Positions 17,679-27,174 of a stretch of DNA of 64,000 nucleotides are shown here, piece after piece. Every line of letters begins with the position of its first letter. Within the stretch, counting starts at the first letter, position 1. The notes beneath the pieces are model-generated. The model did not search any database, was not told where the DNA came from, and saw only the letters and a list, made by a program, of their open reading frames with translations. A program made the translations under genes and the position numbers. The stretch comes from Tolypothrix sp. PCC 7910 (GTDB taxonomy: Bacteria; Cyanobacteriota; Cyanobacteriia; Cyanobacteriales; Nostocaceae), in assembly GCF_011769525.1 (NCBI RefSeq), contig NZ_CP050440.1:2605501-2669500 (forward strand). The letters are read 5' to 3'.

Positions 17679-17768
17679 ATGAACGTCAAGATGAAGAAAT
17701 TGTCTCTCACGCTGGGAACCCTATTGTTTGCCAGTCGTTGTGCTACTGGGTCAACGTCTGGTACTTAA
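17679..17768 (+). CDS. 29-codon lipoprotein-signal-like leader ORF
   Basis: GGGAG precedes an ATG that opens a 29-residue peptide: Lys-rich start (MNVKMKKLSL), hydrophobic core (TLGTLLFAS), then RCATGSTSGT and a stop. This is a signal peptide with a near-lipobox (LFASRC, Arg where Gly/Ala is usual). It lies 48 bases before acr3. It is either the remnant of a lipoprotein gene deleted from the arsenic operon (some operons carry a binding protein) or a short expressed leader peptide. Confidence 0.45.
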   Translation: MNVKMKKLSLTLGTLLFASRCATGSTSGT

Positions 17769-17816
17769 TACTGATCGCTCATACTTACCTCCTGTAGAGC
17801 ATCTGTAGATAACGAA

Positions 17817-18884
17817 ATGACAACAACAAGTATTAATAAACAACTTTCTTTTCTTGACCGCTTCCTCACTTTATGGATTTTTCTGGCAATAGCGGTAGGG
17901 GTAGGCGTAGGTTATTTTCTTCCTGGCGTTGAAGTGTTTATCAATCAATTTCAGGTTGGCACTACTAATATACCGATCGCCATTGGTTTAATTCTCATGA
18001 TGTACCCACCGTTAGCTAAAGTGCGGTACGAAGAGTTAGGAGATGTGTTTCGTAACGGTAACATTCTGGGAGTGTCACTTCTTCAGAATTGGATTATTGG
18101 GCCAATTCTCATGTTTGTGCTGGCAATTACCTTCTTACGCGACTACCCAGAATACATGACAGGATTGATTCTGATTGGGTTAGCTCGCTGTATTGCAATG
18201 GTGGTGGTGTGGAGTGACCTGGCACACGGGAACACAGAATACACGGCGGGATTGGTTGCCTTTAATAGTATCTTTCAGGTGATTTTTTACAGTCCTTATG
18301 CCTGGTTTTTTATAAGTGTGCTACCTCCCCTGTTTGGGTTACAAGGCAGTGTGGTAAACGTAAGCATTGCCGAGATTGCCCAAAGTGTCTTTATTTACTT
18401 GGGTATTCCTTTCCTCGCAGGATTTTTCACTCGTTACTTCCTAGTGAAGGCAAAAAGCAAGCGTTGGTATCACGAGGAGTTTGTGCCTAAAATCAGCCCT
18501 ATCACACTGATTGCGCTGCTTTTTACCATAGTCGTGATGTTTAGCTTAAAGGGGAATTTAATTGTGCAAATTCCCTTGGATGTAGTAAAGATTGCCATTC
18601 CGCTGATCATCTACTTTATCGTCATGTTTTTAGTGAGCTTCTACATGGCATGGCGAATTAAAACTGACTATTCCAGAGCCGCAAGTGTCGCATTTACCGC
18701 TGCTGGAAATAATTTTGAGTTGGCAATAGCCGTTGCAATTGCAGTGTTTGGCATTAACTCAGGTGCTGCATTTGCGGCTGTTGTGGGGCCTCTCGTGGAA
18801 GTGCCTGTGCTGATTAGTTTAGTCAATGTCGCTTTTTGGTTCCAGAAACGTTATTTCGCACCACGCGAATTAAGAAGTTTGTAA
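17817..18884 (+). CDS. acr3: ACR3-family arsenite efflux permease
   Basis: The 355-residue protein has about ten membrane helices. It shows the ACR3 hallmarks [14 protein letters not shown], the conserved Cys in [16 protein letters not shown] and the late [17 protein letters not shown] segment. It exports arsenite across the inner membrane using the proton gradient. It is the first full gene after the ArsR operator, followed by arsC 42 bases later. Confidence 0.95.
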   Translation: MTTTSINKQLSFLDRFLTLWIFLAIAVGVGVGYFLPGVEVFINQFQVGTTNIPIAIGLILMMYPPLAKVRYEELGDVFRNGNILGVSLLQNWIIGPILMFVLAITFLRDYPEYMTGLILIGLARCIAMVVVWSDLAHGNTEYTAGLVAFNSIFQVIFYSPYAWFFISVLPPLFGLQGSVVNVSIAEIAQSVFIYLGIPFLAGFFTRYFLVKAKSKRWYHEEFVPKISPITLIALLFTIVVMFSLKGNLIVQIPLDVVKIAIPLIIYFIVMFLVSFYMAWRIKTDYSRAASVAFTAAGNNFELAIAVAIAVFGINSGAAFAAVVGPLVEVPVLISLVNVAFWFQKRYFAPRELRSL

Positions 18885-18926
18885 CCTTAGCCCATAACGC
18901 TGGTCAATATAGGGAGAAACAAAACC

Positions 18927-19340
18927 ATGAAACGTGTGATGTTTGTCTGCAAGAAGAATTCTGCCCGTTCTCAAATGGCAGAAGGCTTTGCAAGAACTCT
19001 TGCTCAGGGAAAGGTTGAAGTCACTAGCTCTGGGTTAGAAGCAAGTCAAGTGAGAAAAGAAGCGATCGCGACGATGAAAGACATTGGCATTGACATTACT
19101 GATCAAACGTCCAAAGCTCTGAGTGACTTTAACGCCGAAGACTTTGATGTGGTGATTTCTCTGTGTGGGTGTGGTGTGAATCTGCCACCAGAGTGGGTGG
19201 TGCGCGAAGTATTTGAAGACTGGCAGTTAGCTGACCCCGCTGAACAGCCTGAAATTTTCCCTAGAGTACGCGATGAGATAAAAGAACGGGTCACTCGGCT
19301 CATTGAGTCACTGACAGAAAAAAGTACGCCTGTGGGATAA
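18927..19340 (+). CDS. arsC: Arsenate reductase, low-molecular-weight phosphatase fold
   Basis: The 137-residue protein opens with the P-loop VCKKNSARSQMAEG (nucleophile Cys8, Arg14). It has a second cysteine pair in ISLCGCG (about 80-82) and the DPAEQPEIFPRVRDEI region that carries the general acid. This fold reduces arsenate to arsenite, supplying the substrate of the upstream permease. The electron donor (glutaredoxin or thioredoxin) cannot be told from sequence alone. An AGGGAG ribosome site precedes the ATG. Confidence 0.93.
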   Translation: MKRVMFVCKKNSARSQMAEGFARTLAQGKVEVTSSGLEASQVRKEAIATMKDIGIDITDQTSKALSDFNAEDFDVVISLCGCGVNLPPEWVVREVFEDWQLADPAEQPEIFPRVRDEIKERVTRLIESLTEKSTPVG

Positions 19341-19371
19341 AAATTGCACGCTGAACACCAACTTTCTCATC

Positions 19372-19829
19372 ATGCAGCAAGAACTCATGCAACCCATAAG
19401 AGAAAACCTGTGGTGGGTAATTCCTGAAACTTGGCGGGAGTGCGTAAGCCAACGGCAGAAGAGTTAACCGAATTACAGGAAGCGGGAATTAGTGCCATTG
19501 TCTCTGTTATGGATGACCCATCCAACTTAGAGTTATATCAAAATGCGAATATTCCTTATCTGTGGTTGCCTATTAAAGGCGGTACTGCACCTAGTCTTGA
19601 GCAACTTCAGGAATTGCAACACTTTATTGATAGCCAAAATCACCTTGGCAACGCGATGGCGGTGCATTGCACGAGTGGCAGACGACGCACGGGAACCATG
19701 CTGGCTTCTTATTTGATACTGACAGGTTCATCCTACGAGGAAGCAATACAAACGATTGTCAACGTTAACCCCGATGTCGAATTGCGAGGCGCTCAAATCA
19801 CTTTTTTACACAATCTCGCAAAAGAATAA
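19372..19829 (+). pseudogene. Dual-specificity phosphatase-like gene with one-base frameshift
   Basis: The original start (ATG 19372 or 19387) reads MQQELMQPIRENLWWVIPE. The frame then breaks in GAAAC at 19426-19430; one extra A would give the expected VIPENLAGVRKPTAEE. The remaining frame 19431-19829 encodes an apparently intact 132-residue phosphatase with the active site HCTSGRRRTGT (Cys in the CX5R loop). It could only start at a TTG without a ribosome site. Such phosphatases occur in cyanobacterial arsenic operons. The break may be a true mutation, slippage-dependent expression or a sequence error. Confidence 0.75.
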
Positions 19830-19888
19830 GTATATGGCTGACAGAATAACTGGCAGCCTGATTTTGATGCAGGAAGAGTAAGTACTAT

Positions 19889-20548
19889 ATGTTTGACCAT
19901 CCCCCCAGAATTTTGTTTTTGTATGGTTCCTTGCGTGAGTGTTCTTATAGCCGCCTCTTAGCAGAGGAAGCTGCACGCATCATTGAAGGATTTGAGGCAG
20001 AGGTAAAGTTTTTCAATCCACGCGATCTGCCAATCTACGGTAGTGTCCCTGACACTCACTCAAAAGTGCAGGAATTGTGCGAATTAAGCCTGTGGTCAGA
20101 AGGGCAAGTTTGGTCTAGCCCAGAGATGCACGGTCAGATTACTGGCATTATGAAAAACCAAATCGACTGGATTCCGCTTAGTATTGGCGCAGTTCGCCCG
20201 ACACAAGGTAAAACATTAGCGGTAATGCAAGTAAGTGGTGGCTCACAGTCATTTAATGCCGTCAACACCTTAAGAATTATGGGGCGCTGGATGCGGATGT
20301 TTACTATCCCTAATCAATCCTCGGTGGCTAAAGCATATCAGGAGTTTCACGAAGATGGCACGATGAAGGATTCGTCCTACCGCGATCGTGTTGTTGATGT
20401 CATGGAAGAACTGTACAAGTTCACCTTGTTGCTACGAGACAAGGTAGACTACCTCACCGACCGCTACAGTGAGCGCAAGGAGAAGGCAGCACAACAAGTG
20501 ATTGAAATAGCAAACAAAGCTTTGGAGACAAATCCAACGCAGGGTTAA
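19889..20548 (+). CDS. arsH: ArsH organoarsenical-type NADPH-FMN reductase
   Basis: The 219-residue protein has a flavodoxin-like fold with the FMN phosphate loop [11 protein letters not shown] (about 13-23). It also has the [19 protein letters not shown] motif and [17 protein letters not shown]. It matches ArsH, an NADPH-dependent FMN enzyme reported to oxidise methylated trivalent arsenicals or reduce quinones. It closes the arsenic operon. An AGGAAGAG site lies upstream of the ATG. Confidence 0.94.
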   Translation: MFDHPPRILFLYGSLRECSYSRLLAEEAARIIEGFEAEVKFFNPRDLPIYGSVPDTHSKVQELCELSLWSEGQVWSSPEMHGQITGIMKNQIDWIPLSIGAVRPTQGKTLAVMQVSGGSQSFNAVNTLRIMGRWMRMFTIPNQSSVAKAYQEFHEDGTMKDSSYRDRVVDVMEELYKFTLLLRDKVDYLTDRYSERKEKAAQQVIEIANKALETNPTQG

Positions 20549-20550
20549 TC

Positions 20551-21312
20551 TCAGCAAACCAATAGCCTGTGGGATAGCTGCAAGCTTGTATAGTCAATAC
20601 CTTTGCCAAAATAAGAGCCTACAAAAATTTTGGCAAAAACGGCAAAATTACTCATACATAAGCGTTTAGCTGACAAGGTGACTTGGAAGTTCAAACCCTT
20701 GATGCTGAAGTAAATAATCTCTAGATTATGCCCATCTGGGTCTTTAAAATAGAAAGCGCGGATTCCGGCTGCGGCTTTGTTGGAGTTGGGAATGCGTTGG
20801 GGTGCGGTGGAAGCGCGTTGCACCTTAAATGAGCGTAAATGCTGATAAGCTTTATCCATATTACTCACTGCGATCGCAATATGTTGAAACCAACGCTCGT
20901 TACTGTGCGAGTCTATTGAAATTAGTTTACCTTTGGGTGTCAGATACTCAGTTAACTCAATTGTCTCATTACTTAATTGCATACGCACCACACGTAACCG
21001 TACACCAAATAATCCTTGCAGTTGTTCGTATTCTGTACCCAAAACTTCTACATCTGAGACTTTCTTAAATGAAAGCACCTGAGAATAAAATTCAACTGCA
21101 CGATCCATATCAGAAACCGTCATACCTACAGATTCTACTGCAGTCACTATAGGCTGCGATGCTAATATTTGGCTCTGGACTATTTGTGCATTATCGCTAT
21201 CTTTATGTCGGTTAACATTAGATAAAACCTGATTTTAAGCTAGAACTATTGTGGCGAAAACAACGGTCGATAGAATTGTCCCAGTTATCTTGTTGCTGAA
21301 TTTTGCAGCCAT
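20551..21312 (-). pseudogene. Exported VOC-family (glyoxalase-like) protein, split by a stop
   Basis: An ATG at 21312 opens a signal peptide of 25 residues (MAAKFSNKITGTILSTVV..., ending VLA) that meets TAA at 21235-21237. The same frame then runs on through NQVLSNVNRHKDSDNAQIV into a VOC domain with VGMTVSDMDRAVEFYSQVL and FQHIAIAVSNMDKAY, and metal-ligand-like positions in the paired halves. The C terminus after DPDGHNLEIIYF is also unusual, lacking the normal short end. The TAA sits at the signal-cleavage point. A GTG at 21147 could restart a cytoplasmic form, but decay is more likely. Confidence 0.7.
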
Positions 21313-21333
21313 AGTCGTACTCTATTAAATTAA

Positions 21334-21837
21334 TTACATTAACATTCGCAATTTTTTCTCATATACAAGTTCATAGGGTTGATAACCAACTCGCTGATAA
21401 AAACTTGCCGCAGCTTCATTGTTGTACAGAAGACTCAGTCTCACCACTTCTAACTCTAAATCTAGAAAATGCTTTTCAGCCATTGCCATCAAGGCAGCAC
21501 CTACACCATTTGAGCGAATTTCTGACGAAACATATAAATCGGAAATGTAACCATATCTCCGCTCATTTTCAACTATATGTAAATCGCCCTCTTCAAGTTC
21601 TTCAACAAAACAAACTATAAAACCAATAATTTCCTGATTCGACTCTGCAACATATATTTGCCCATTCTGCTGTTGAACAATTTTGACAAGATAAGCCAAG
21701 TGTTTGTTACCAATCACATTCCCTAGTGCTCTACTTGGGTGTAGCTGCCATTCGTAGTTTTGCAGTTGCTCTATAAGCTTGGCTACATTTTGATAATCTT
21801 GATGGGTAAAAGTGCGAATTGTAAAATCAGGTGGCAT
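21334..21837 (-). CDS. GNAT-family N-acetyltransferase
   Basis: The ATG at 21837 (MPPDFTIRTFTHQDY) is preferred over a TTG at 21861. The 167-residue protein has the GNAT fold. It shows IYVAESNQEIIGFIVCF, the acetyl-CoA-binding turn region YVSSEIRSNGVGAALM (RxxGxG/A with Asn insertion) and the final NNEAAASFYQRVGYQP motif. The substrate is unknown; the overall form resembles diamine or amino-acid acetyltransferases. It stands alone. Confidence 0.85.
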   Translation of the reverse strand: MPPDFTIRTFTHQDYQNVAKLIEQLQNYEWQLHPSRALGNVIGNKHLAYLVKIVQQQNGQIYVAESNQEIIGFIVCFVEELEEGDLHIVENERRYGYISDLYVSSEIRSNGVGAALMAMAEKHFLDLELEVVRLSLLYNNEAAASFYQRVGYQPYELVYEKKLRMLM

Positions 21838-21897
21838 GGATTTGAACAGATAATATCTCAAACAGAAGACTACACGGAAATTTTTTGGCGAGCCTTT

Positions 21898-22773
21898 TTA
21901 GGGCTTAGGTAACTTATCACTCAACAACCATTTTTGATCTGCTTCTAGATATCGATAGCCACAGCGAAAAATACAGCGTTTGTTGTTGTGATGATGTAGT
22001 TTTGCACAACGCACAGCCTTTTTGCCTTTTAGCTTCACATAAACTTCGGCTGCCAAAAGCATTCCTAACAGTGGTGCGGTGAAATAAATCCAAATAGCTG
22101 TTCAATTATGAGAGGGAATTGCCGATGCTAAGGTACGGGCTGGGTTCATGCTCATACCTGACAGAGGTGCTTCTATGGTAATGTAAGCTGCAATCAGCAA
22201 CCCCGCAAACATTGCCGTAAATGGGGCTAGTTTACGATTATTGGATACAAACAGTATCATCAGCATCACACCAAAGGAAATTATTAATTCAGCCAAAAAT
22301 GCATATCCTGCTCCATACGTACCGGGTATGGTGACAATGTAATTGACAGATGGATCTGCCATCGCATCTCTCAAGATTCTGATTGCTAATAGCAATCCCA
22401 AAAATCCACCAATAAACTGAGCCAAAATGTAGAATATAGCATCCCAAGGTTTAATTTTGCCCAGACGGAAGAAAGTTAAAGTGACAACTGGATTAATATG
22501 TGCACCTGATTGCTTACCCCAAGGCGAGTAAATAATACAAATGGCAGTCAATCCCATTGCTATACCAATAATAAATCGCCGTAAAATTAGGTCAGTAATT
22601 GCTTGTCTAATTAGTGAATTTGGATGCTCTAACAGAGCAGTCACTACTGCGGCAGAAATCATGAAGATGCCCAAACCAGCAGCTTCAATTAAGTATTCAG
22701 GATAATGTTTTCGTAGTGTCTGCATGATAGCGCAACCAATTTTTTTGGTCATTAACAATTTAATAGGGTTCAA
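21898..22773 (-). pseudogene. Aquaporin/MIP channel with in-frame TGA
   Basis: The frame from 22773 encodes a MIP channel with the first NPA-type loop as SGAHINPVVT and the second as SMNPARTLAS. It ends in TGA at 22102-22104 just before the last helix. Reading through gives TAIWIYFTAPLLGMLLAAEV, the expected sixth helix, and a His/Cys-rich tail to TAA at 21898. The TGA replaces what is normally Trp (TGG), so one G-to-A change explains it. The truncated product lacks a helix needed for the pore. The start could also be a later ATG (22725). Confidence 0.85.
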
Positions 22774-22857
22774 TCTAGAACCTATTATTAATTATTACTT
22801 CAGACAATAATTAATCAATTAGAATTATCTAAATATAAAATGTGGTAATATTCATAT

Positions 22858-22992
22858 ATGTCTGAGAAAATTCTTATGAGTTTTTCAGTAAAATTTAAGC
22901 TTTTATTAGATGCTGCTTCTCACACTCTACGTCTATTACTTCGTCGTCTTTTTGGTATCAATGTTCTCACCTTCCAATCTCAACCGATCTAA
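22858..22992 (+). CDS. Possible 44-residue basic small protein
   Basis: An ATG at 22858 opens a frame with an amphipathic basic helix (ASHTLRLLLRRLFGIN) ending at TAA 22990-22992. It sits between the divergent aquaporin and the Rrf2 remnant. No ribosome site is clear and no family is recognised. Confidence 0.25.
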   Translation: MSEKILMSFSVKFKLLLDAASHTLRLLLRRLFGINVLTFQSQPI

Positions 22993-23377
22993 TTCACATT
23001 AGACGTAAATTGGGATTATTTATTTTCTGGATGTCCCTATGTCTATATATAGTACATAAGTTCCATTTGTTTGCGGACTGCTAGTTTTTCACAAAGGTCA
23101 AAGAGCGTATATTTCTGTAAAACCGACTGAGCCGCATCAGTTGCTTCTTGCCAGACTTCCTGAGCAACATTTGGTGATTCAATATTAGTTTCAAAAACTG
23201 ATACAACATCATCTAACCTTTCAATGCATCTATAAACATCAAGCACTGAAATATTTTGAGGTTTTCGTGCTAAGATATAGCCACCTTTGGCACCACGTAT
23301 ACTTTTAATTATAGCGTTTACCAGTCTAATGAAGTACAGTAATTAAAATAAATCAGTGTATCTACTCAAGGGTAAAA

Positions 23378-23755
23378 ATGAAACCATATTCCCTGGACTT
23401 TCGCCAAAAAATATTGGATACATACTTATCAGGTGGAATATCACAACGTCAATTAGCAAACAAATTTTGTGTCAGTTTAGGTTTTATTGAGAAATTACTA
23501 AAGCAATATAGAGAAACAGCAAGTATCGCTTCTAAAGTTAGGACAAAACAAACTCCTCCAAAGCTCAACGAAGAACAAATTAAGATTCTGGAAGAAATAG
23601 TTGAAGCTAAAAATGATGCGACCTTAAAAGAAATCCGCTTCATTCTCAAAGAAAAAACAGGGATAACAGGTGGTATATCTACGGTAGACAGGATGTTACA
23701 GAGGATAGAAATAAGCCTTAAAAAAAACATTGCACGCCTCCGAAAAAGAGACTGA
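23378..23755 (+). CDS. IS630 transposase ORF A (DNA-binding half)
   Basis: The 125-residue product has an N-terminal HTH (SGGISQRQLANKFCVSLGFI) and a second HTH/linker region (LKEIRFILKEKTGITGGIST). It binds the inverted repeats. It overlaps ORF B by 26 bases around an A8 run at about 23720. A +1 change at this run fuses the frames as LKKTLHASEKETERV, matching single-frame members of the family, so slippage or a one-base insertion separates them. Confidence 0.9.
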   Translation: MKPYSLDFRQKILDTYLSGGISQRQLANKFCVSLGFIEKLLKQYRETASIASKVRTKQTPPKLNEEQIKILEEIVEAKNDATLKEIRFILKEKTGITGGISTVDRMLQRIEISLKKNIARLRKRD

Positions 23756-24332
23756 AAGAGTTCAATTATTAAGAGTACAGTTCTGGCTTCAACTTCATGG
23801 TATACCAGCGGAAAACCTTGTCTTTATTGACGAAGCCGGAGCTAATCTATCTTTAATAAGACACTCTGCTCGTTCTAAAAAAGGTAAAAGAGCTCATGGG
23901 TCGCGACCTCAAAAACGCTGTAAAAATGTCTCCATAATTGGAGCGATTGCTCTCAAAGGTGTGATTAGTCAATATAGTATTTTAGGAGCATCTGACGGGC
24001 TAACATTTGAGGCTTACATTTCTCAAAAATTAGTTCCTCTTCTGTGGGAAGGCGCTTGTGTAATCATGGATAATTGTTCAATTCATAAAGGTAGAGATAT
24101 TGAGAAATTAATCGAAGCTGCTGGAGCTAAATTGATTTATTTACCACCATATTCCCCGGATTTTTCACCAATTGAAAACTGTTGGTCAAAAATTAAAACT
24201 TTACTACGTTCTATTGGAGCTAGAAGTTATCCAGACTTAGCAAAAGCAATTGAAAGTGCTTTTAATCAAGTCTCGTTAAATGATATTTATAATTGGTTTA
24301 CCCATTCTTGTTACTGTACTTCACCAGACTGA
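23730..24332 (+). CDS. IS630 transposase ORF B (DDE catalytic half)
   Basis: The product carries the DDE triad: Asp in VFIDEAGANLSL, Asp in CVIMDNCSIHKG and Glu in SPDFSPIENCWSKIK. It has the spacing expected for IS630-type enzymes. It has no good start of its own and is probably made as a fusion with ORF A by frameshifting or transcript slippage at the A8 run. Confidence 0.9.
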   Translation: MHASEKETERVQLLRVQFWLQLHGIPAENLVFIDEAGANLSLIRHSARSKKGKRAHGSRPQKRCKNVSIIGAIALKGVISQYSILGASDGLTFEAYISQKLVPLLWEGACVIMDNCSIHKGRDIEKLIEAAGAKLIYLPPYSPDFSPIENCWSKIKTLLRSIGARSYPDLAKAIESAFNQVSLNDIYNWFTHSCYCTSPD

Positions 24333-24675
24333 GAAACGCTATAGACCACCACTTCTTAATATTCCCAGCAATTGATCCAGATACCTAACAGGTATATTTT
24401 GTATTTCCGCTATCTCTTTAATCTGCCGTGGTTCTCTACTTTCGTAGCTTTTGGTAATTTCTAACATAGCAACCAGAGCGTATTCAAATTTATGCGAAAG
24501 TTCCATAAAGTAAATTTAAAAAGCGAAATTCAAATTTTTAGAGACCATTAATTTTTTTAATAGTTTAATATTAAAATTTTTCGCTTAATAAACGCAAATA
24601 AATTTATTTTAATAAAATTAAGCCTGCATTGCCCTTCACCTCAGCGTCCCTCACTAGATCGTCTGTAAAATCAGA

Positions 24676-24852
24676 GCGATCGCGCTTACTGCTGATGCCG
24701 GAAAAATTAATTATCAGCAGGCAATGGCGGTAGGATTTCAGTGACATATCGCCAAACCAATCGAACCTCAACTTTTAATTCAAGCGATCGCAAACGTAAT
24801 AAGTAGTGCCAGTGCCATCGTGCTGGAGATGATAATACGCCACAGACAGTAG
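24676..24852 (+). pseudogene. Remnant of a response-regulator receiver domain
   Basis: The frame reads ALTADAGKINYQQAMAVGFQ, then a TGA, then HIAKPIEPQLLIQAIANVI. This is the final part of a receiver domain (the conserved Lys-Pro and last helix) as found at the end of hybrid histidine kinases. Nothing upstream (24506-24675) continues it, so only the 3' scrap is left. The rest of 24853-25177 shows no gene. Confidence 0.65.
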
Positions 24853-25177
24853 TACCTAAACACTGCTTCTCAAAACTGTTAACTCTTGTGGAAAATTTTC
24901 CTTAACCGTCTTGTTGCTACAGAATGCATATGGTTAGCTGAGTTCCGATTTACTTCCGGAACTCAACCGGAACTTTAACGCCCAAAACATAGACCTGACA
25001 AAGAAATTAACCACAGATTAATTACGTCTGGCTAATATCAAGTTTTATGAAAACTGCAAAACCAGGCAAAAATACTTCAATAAAACTCCTAGGTAAAATA
25101 AACCCTCACTGAATTTAAATCTTTTCAGTGGGGGTTAAGATAAAACATGGAAAATCTGCCAGCCTCCGGGATAAGTA

Positions 25178-27145
25178 CTATTCAACATCTGCCATCAGTT
25201 GTTTATATTCCGAAACGGCGTTTCGATAAGCCTCATTCTCCCCAGGTCTTGCATCCCAAAGGATTCTAATGATGTGGGTCTGGTTAAGGTTCATTTCGTT
25301 TCGCAAGCGCAAAATCTCCGCTATTGCCTCATTTCGGAGTAAGCCGAAACGGGTGAAACGCTGCTCTTGTGAACTGAAACTATTGATTTCCTGTTGTTTC
25401 GGCGTTTCGGATGATTGTTTCGCCGTTTCGCTAGGTAAGGAATCCGAAACGGTTTCATCAGCGTGGAAACTCGACTCCAGTCTCTTGATAGTGTCGATAT
25501 CAGAACTAATAAATTCTCCTGGTGTGGGCGGCTGAAATCCTTCAAGAAAACTCCTAGAATCACGGTCATAGCCAGAATGATTTTCTAGCTTAGGCATTGC
25601 AAACCAACGATTGAGACCACCATGATAAACCGCTCGGTTTACAGGCGAAGCATCAATGAACTCTTGAAGTTTGGCATCACTGATTTTCTGAGAATTGGGG
25701 ATAAAACCAGTAGAAATCATGGCACTATAGGCTGCAATATTCACAGCAGAAACAATCGCCAGAGGAGTAAACTGCGATCGCAATCCGCCGCTAATCCCCA
25801 AATCCTCAGTATGGGGATTCTGAGCTAAAATCCAAACTCTAATCCCCGCAGAGTCACCGCAGGAAGTATAACTGGTCAATTTGCCCTTAAGCCAATCAAG
25901 TTGCTTTGCAATTTTAAACTGACTGCCAATCTGTGTCCCTTCATCAAAAGCTAATAACTTGTCACCCCTGATGGTATCGAATTCTTTTATGCAGTTTTGG
26001 AACCAACTGACAATTTCAACAGGAGTCATTGATGGAGTAGAAGCCCGTTTGAGGACATCTACACAACCAGAGAAATAACCAGTCTCCTTTGGGTCATTTT
26101 TGGGGTCGATGTAAAAAATTGTAGTCTGCGGGTGCAATTGTTTAATTCGTCGCAAAGCATTACTGACAAGCAAACCTTTGCCAGCCCCAGGAATGCCTAT
26201 GATTAAATGATTAGAAATCCGTTGTGACATCTTCTCTATCACATCAAGTGTTTGCGGTATTTGAGGACTGTATTCATCAATGTGCGTGTTAGTTTCATCA
26301 ATTGGTATAGGAGTTGAGGAATTAGATGAAGGTATACCAAGTGGTAAATCAGTTGTTGGTGCAGCTAAAGGTAAGTGAGCAATAGGCGGAGGCGGTAAGT
26401 TGATTTGAGGTGCTTCTAATTGTGGTGGGCGTATTTGTTGAATCGCTTGAACATGGTGATAGTTCACCCTGGGGTCAACTGAAACTTTGGCAAGATGCTG
26501 ATTGAGTTGGTCAAACGTAGGGAAGACACCGCGAAAATTGACAAAGCAATCAAGCAGATACCGATAAGCGTAAAAGCGTTTTCCCGGTTCCACAATATTA
26601 ATAAACTCAGTTAAGGTATGAGTGTGCTGCCTGAGCATGGCAAATTCATAACGCTCACAGGGTTCTAAATGATGCATCAAGTCAACAAATTCGTTTTGGT
26701 TTGAGAACCATTCTTCTCTGGCTTGACTATCACCCATTGCTGATAAAAACTCAAAGAAGTTACCTCGAATAAAGGGTATGGGGGCAAACTGATGGGAAGC
26801 GTTCATGTCAGTTGCAACCGCCCAAACATAGCCAGCACTGGCAATTAATGCACCGATGGGTGCCAGAGGACTGGTTGCATAACAAACTGCTCCAATTGCC
26901 CCACCTGCAAGAGTGATGAGCTTCGAGAGATTCATCCCGGCTCGCTCATCTTTGGCTCTAATTAATAGCTGGTCAGTGCGTTCAACTAACCAAGCCGCAA
27001 CATTTCCCGCTTCCAGGTGTTCAATTGAAGGATAATCTTCTCTGAGCCGGGCAGTTTCTAGGGTAGTTAAAGATGGTACTTGATTTTCCTGATGAGTCTG
27101 GTTTTCATGAGATGCAGGGTTGGGCTGATAATTGAGAAAATCCAT
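25178..27145 (-). CDS. Membrane-anchored P-loop ATPase, conjugation-like
   Basis: The ATG at 27145 (MDFLNYQPNPASHEN) follows GGTGA at a good distance. In the 655-residue product two adjacent membrane helices (about 75-110) precede a cytoplasmic part, a Pro-rich linker (about 240-290) and a P-loop NTPase domain. This has Walker A GIPGAGKG (about 317-324) and Walker B LLAFDEG (about 397-403), then an ILAQNPHTEDLG sensor-like segment. The C terminus has a Ser/Glu/Lys linker and an HTH-like end (RNEMNLNQTHIIRILWDARP). The two N-terminal helices with a hexamer-type ATPase recall VirD4/FtsK-like DNA pumps, but no family was recognised with certainty. It is last in a same-strand run from 30503. Confidence 0.65.
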   Translation of the reverse strand: MDFLNYQPNPASHENQTHQENQVPSLTTLETARLREDYPSIEHLEAGNVAAWLVERTDQLLIRAKDERAGMNLSKLITLAGGAIGAVCYATSPLAPIGALIASAGYVWAVATDMNASHQFAPIPFIRGNFFEFLSAMGDSQAREEWFSNQNEFVDLMHHLEPCERYEFAMLRQHTHTLTEFINIVEPGKRFYAYRYLLDCFVNFRGVFPTFDQLNQHLAKVSVDPRVNYHHVQAIQQIRPPQLEAPQINLPPPPIAHLPLAAPTTDLPLGIPSSNSSTPIPIDETNTHIDEYSPQIPQTLDVIEKMSQRISNHLIIGIPGAGKGLLVSNALRRIKQLHPQTTIFYIDPKNDPKETGYFSGCVDVLKRASTPSMTPVEIVSWFQNCIKEFDTIRGDKLLAFDEGTQIGSQFKIAKQLDWLKGKLTSYTSCGDSAGIRVWILAQNPHTEDLGISGGLRSQFTPLAIVSAVNIAAYSAMISTGFIPNSQKISDAKLQEFIDASPVNRAVYHGGLNRWFAMPKLENHSGYDRDSRSFLEGFQPPTPGEFISSDIDTIKRLESSFHADETVSDSLPSETAKQSSETPKQQEINSFSSQEQRFTRFGLLRNEAIAEILRLRNEMNLNQTHIIRILWDARPGENEAYRNAVSEYKQLMADVE

Positions 27146-27174
27146 AGAGTTCACCAATACTGATTATCAAAATA

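Larger units (their letters stand above)
23312..24341 (+). mobile_element. Complete IS630-family insertion sequence (1030 bp)
   Basis: Terminal inverted repeats of 31 bases (23312-23342 and 24311-24341) start TAGCGTTT and end GAAGTACAGTAA with four mismatches. Each is flanked by TA (23310-23311, 24342-24343), the duplicated target typical of IS630/Tc1/mariner. Two overlapping transposase frames lie inside. The empty site can be rebuilt exactly within the Rrf2 gene. The element looks intact apart from the frame change between its two ORFs. Confidence 0.95.
23043..24505 (-). pseudogene. Rrf2-family regulator interrupted by IS630 element
   Basis: The N-terminal half starts at ATG 24505 (MELSHKFEYALVAMLEITKS) and carries the HTH up to LLGILRSGGL at 24344. 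The C-terminal half resumes on the other side of the element at 23311 with IKSIRGAKGGYILARKP and ends at 23043. Removing the element and one TA rejoins a 143-residue Rrf2 protein of normal length. No FeS cysteines are seen in the C-terminal half, unlike IscR. The target genes are unknown. The helix-turn-helix half alone is unlikely to work. Confidence 0.9.

Noticed and set aside
22102-22104. Programmed stop read-through or TGA as Trp
   Set aside because: Other genes end normally at TGA and no recoding signal is visible; a nonsense mutation is simpler.
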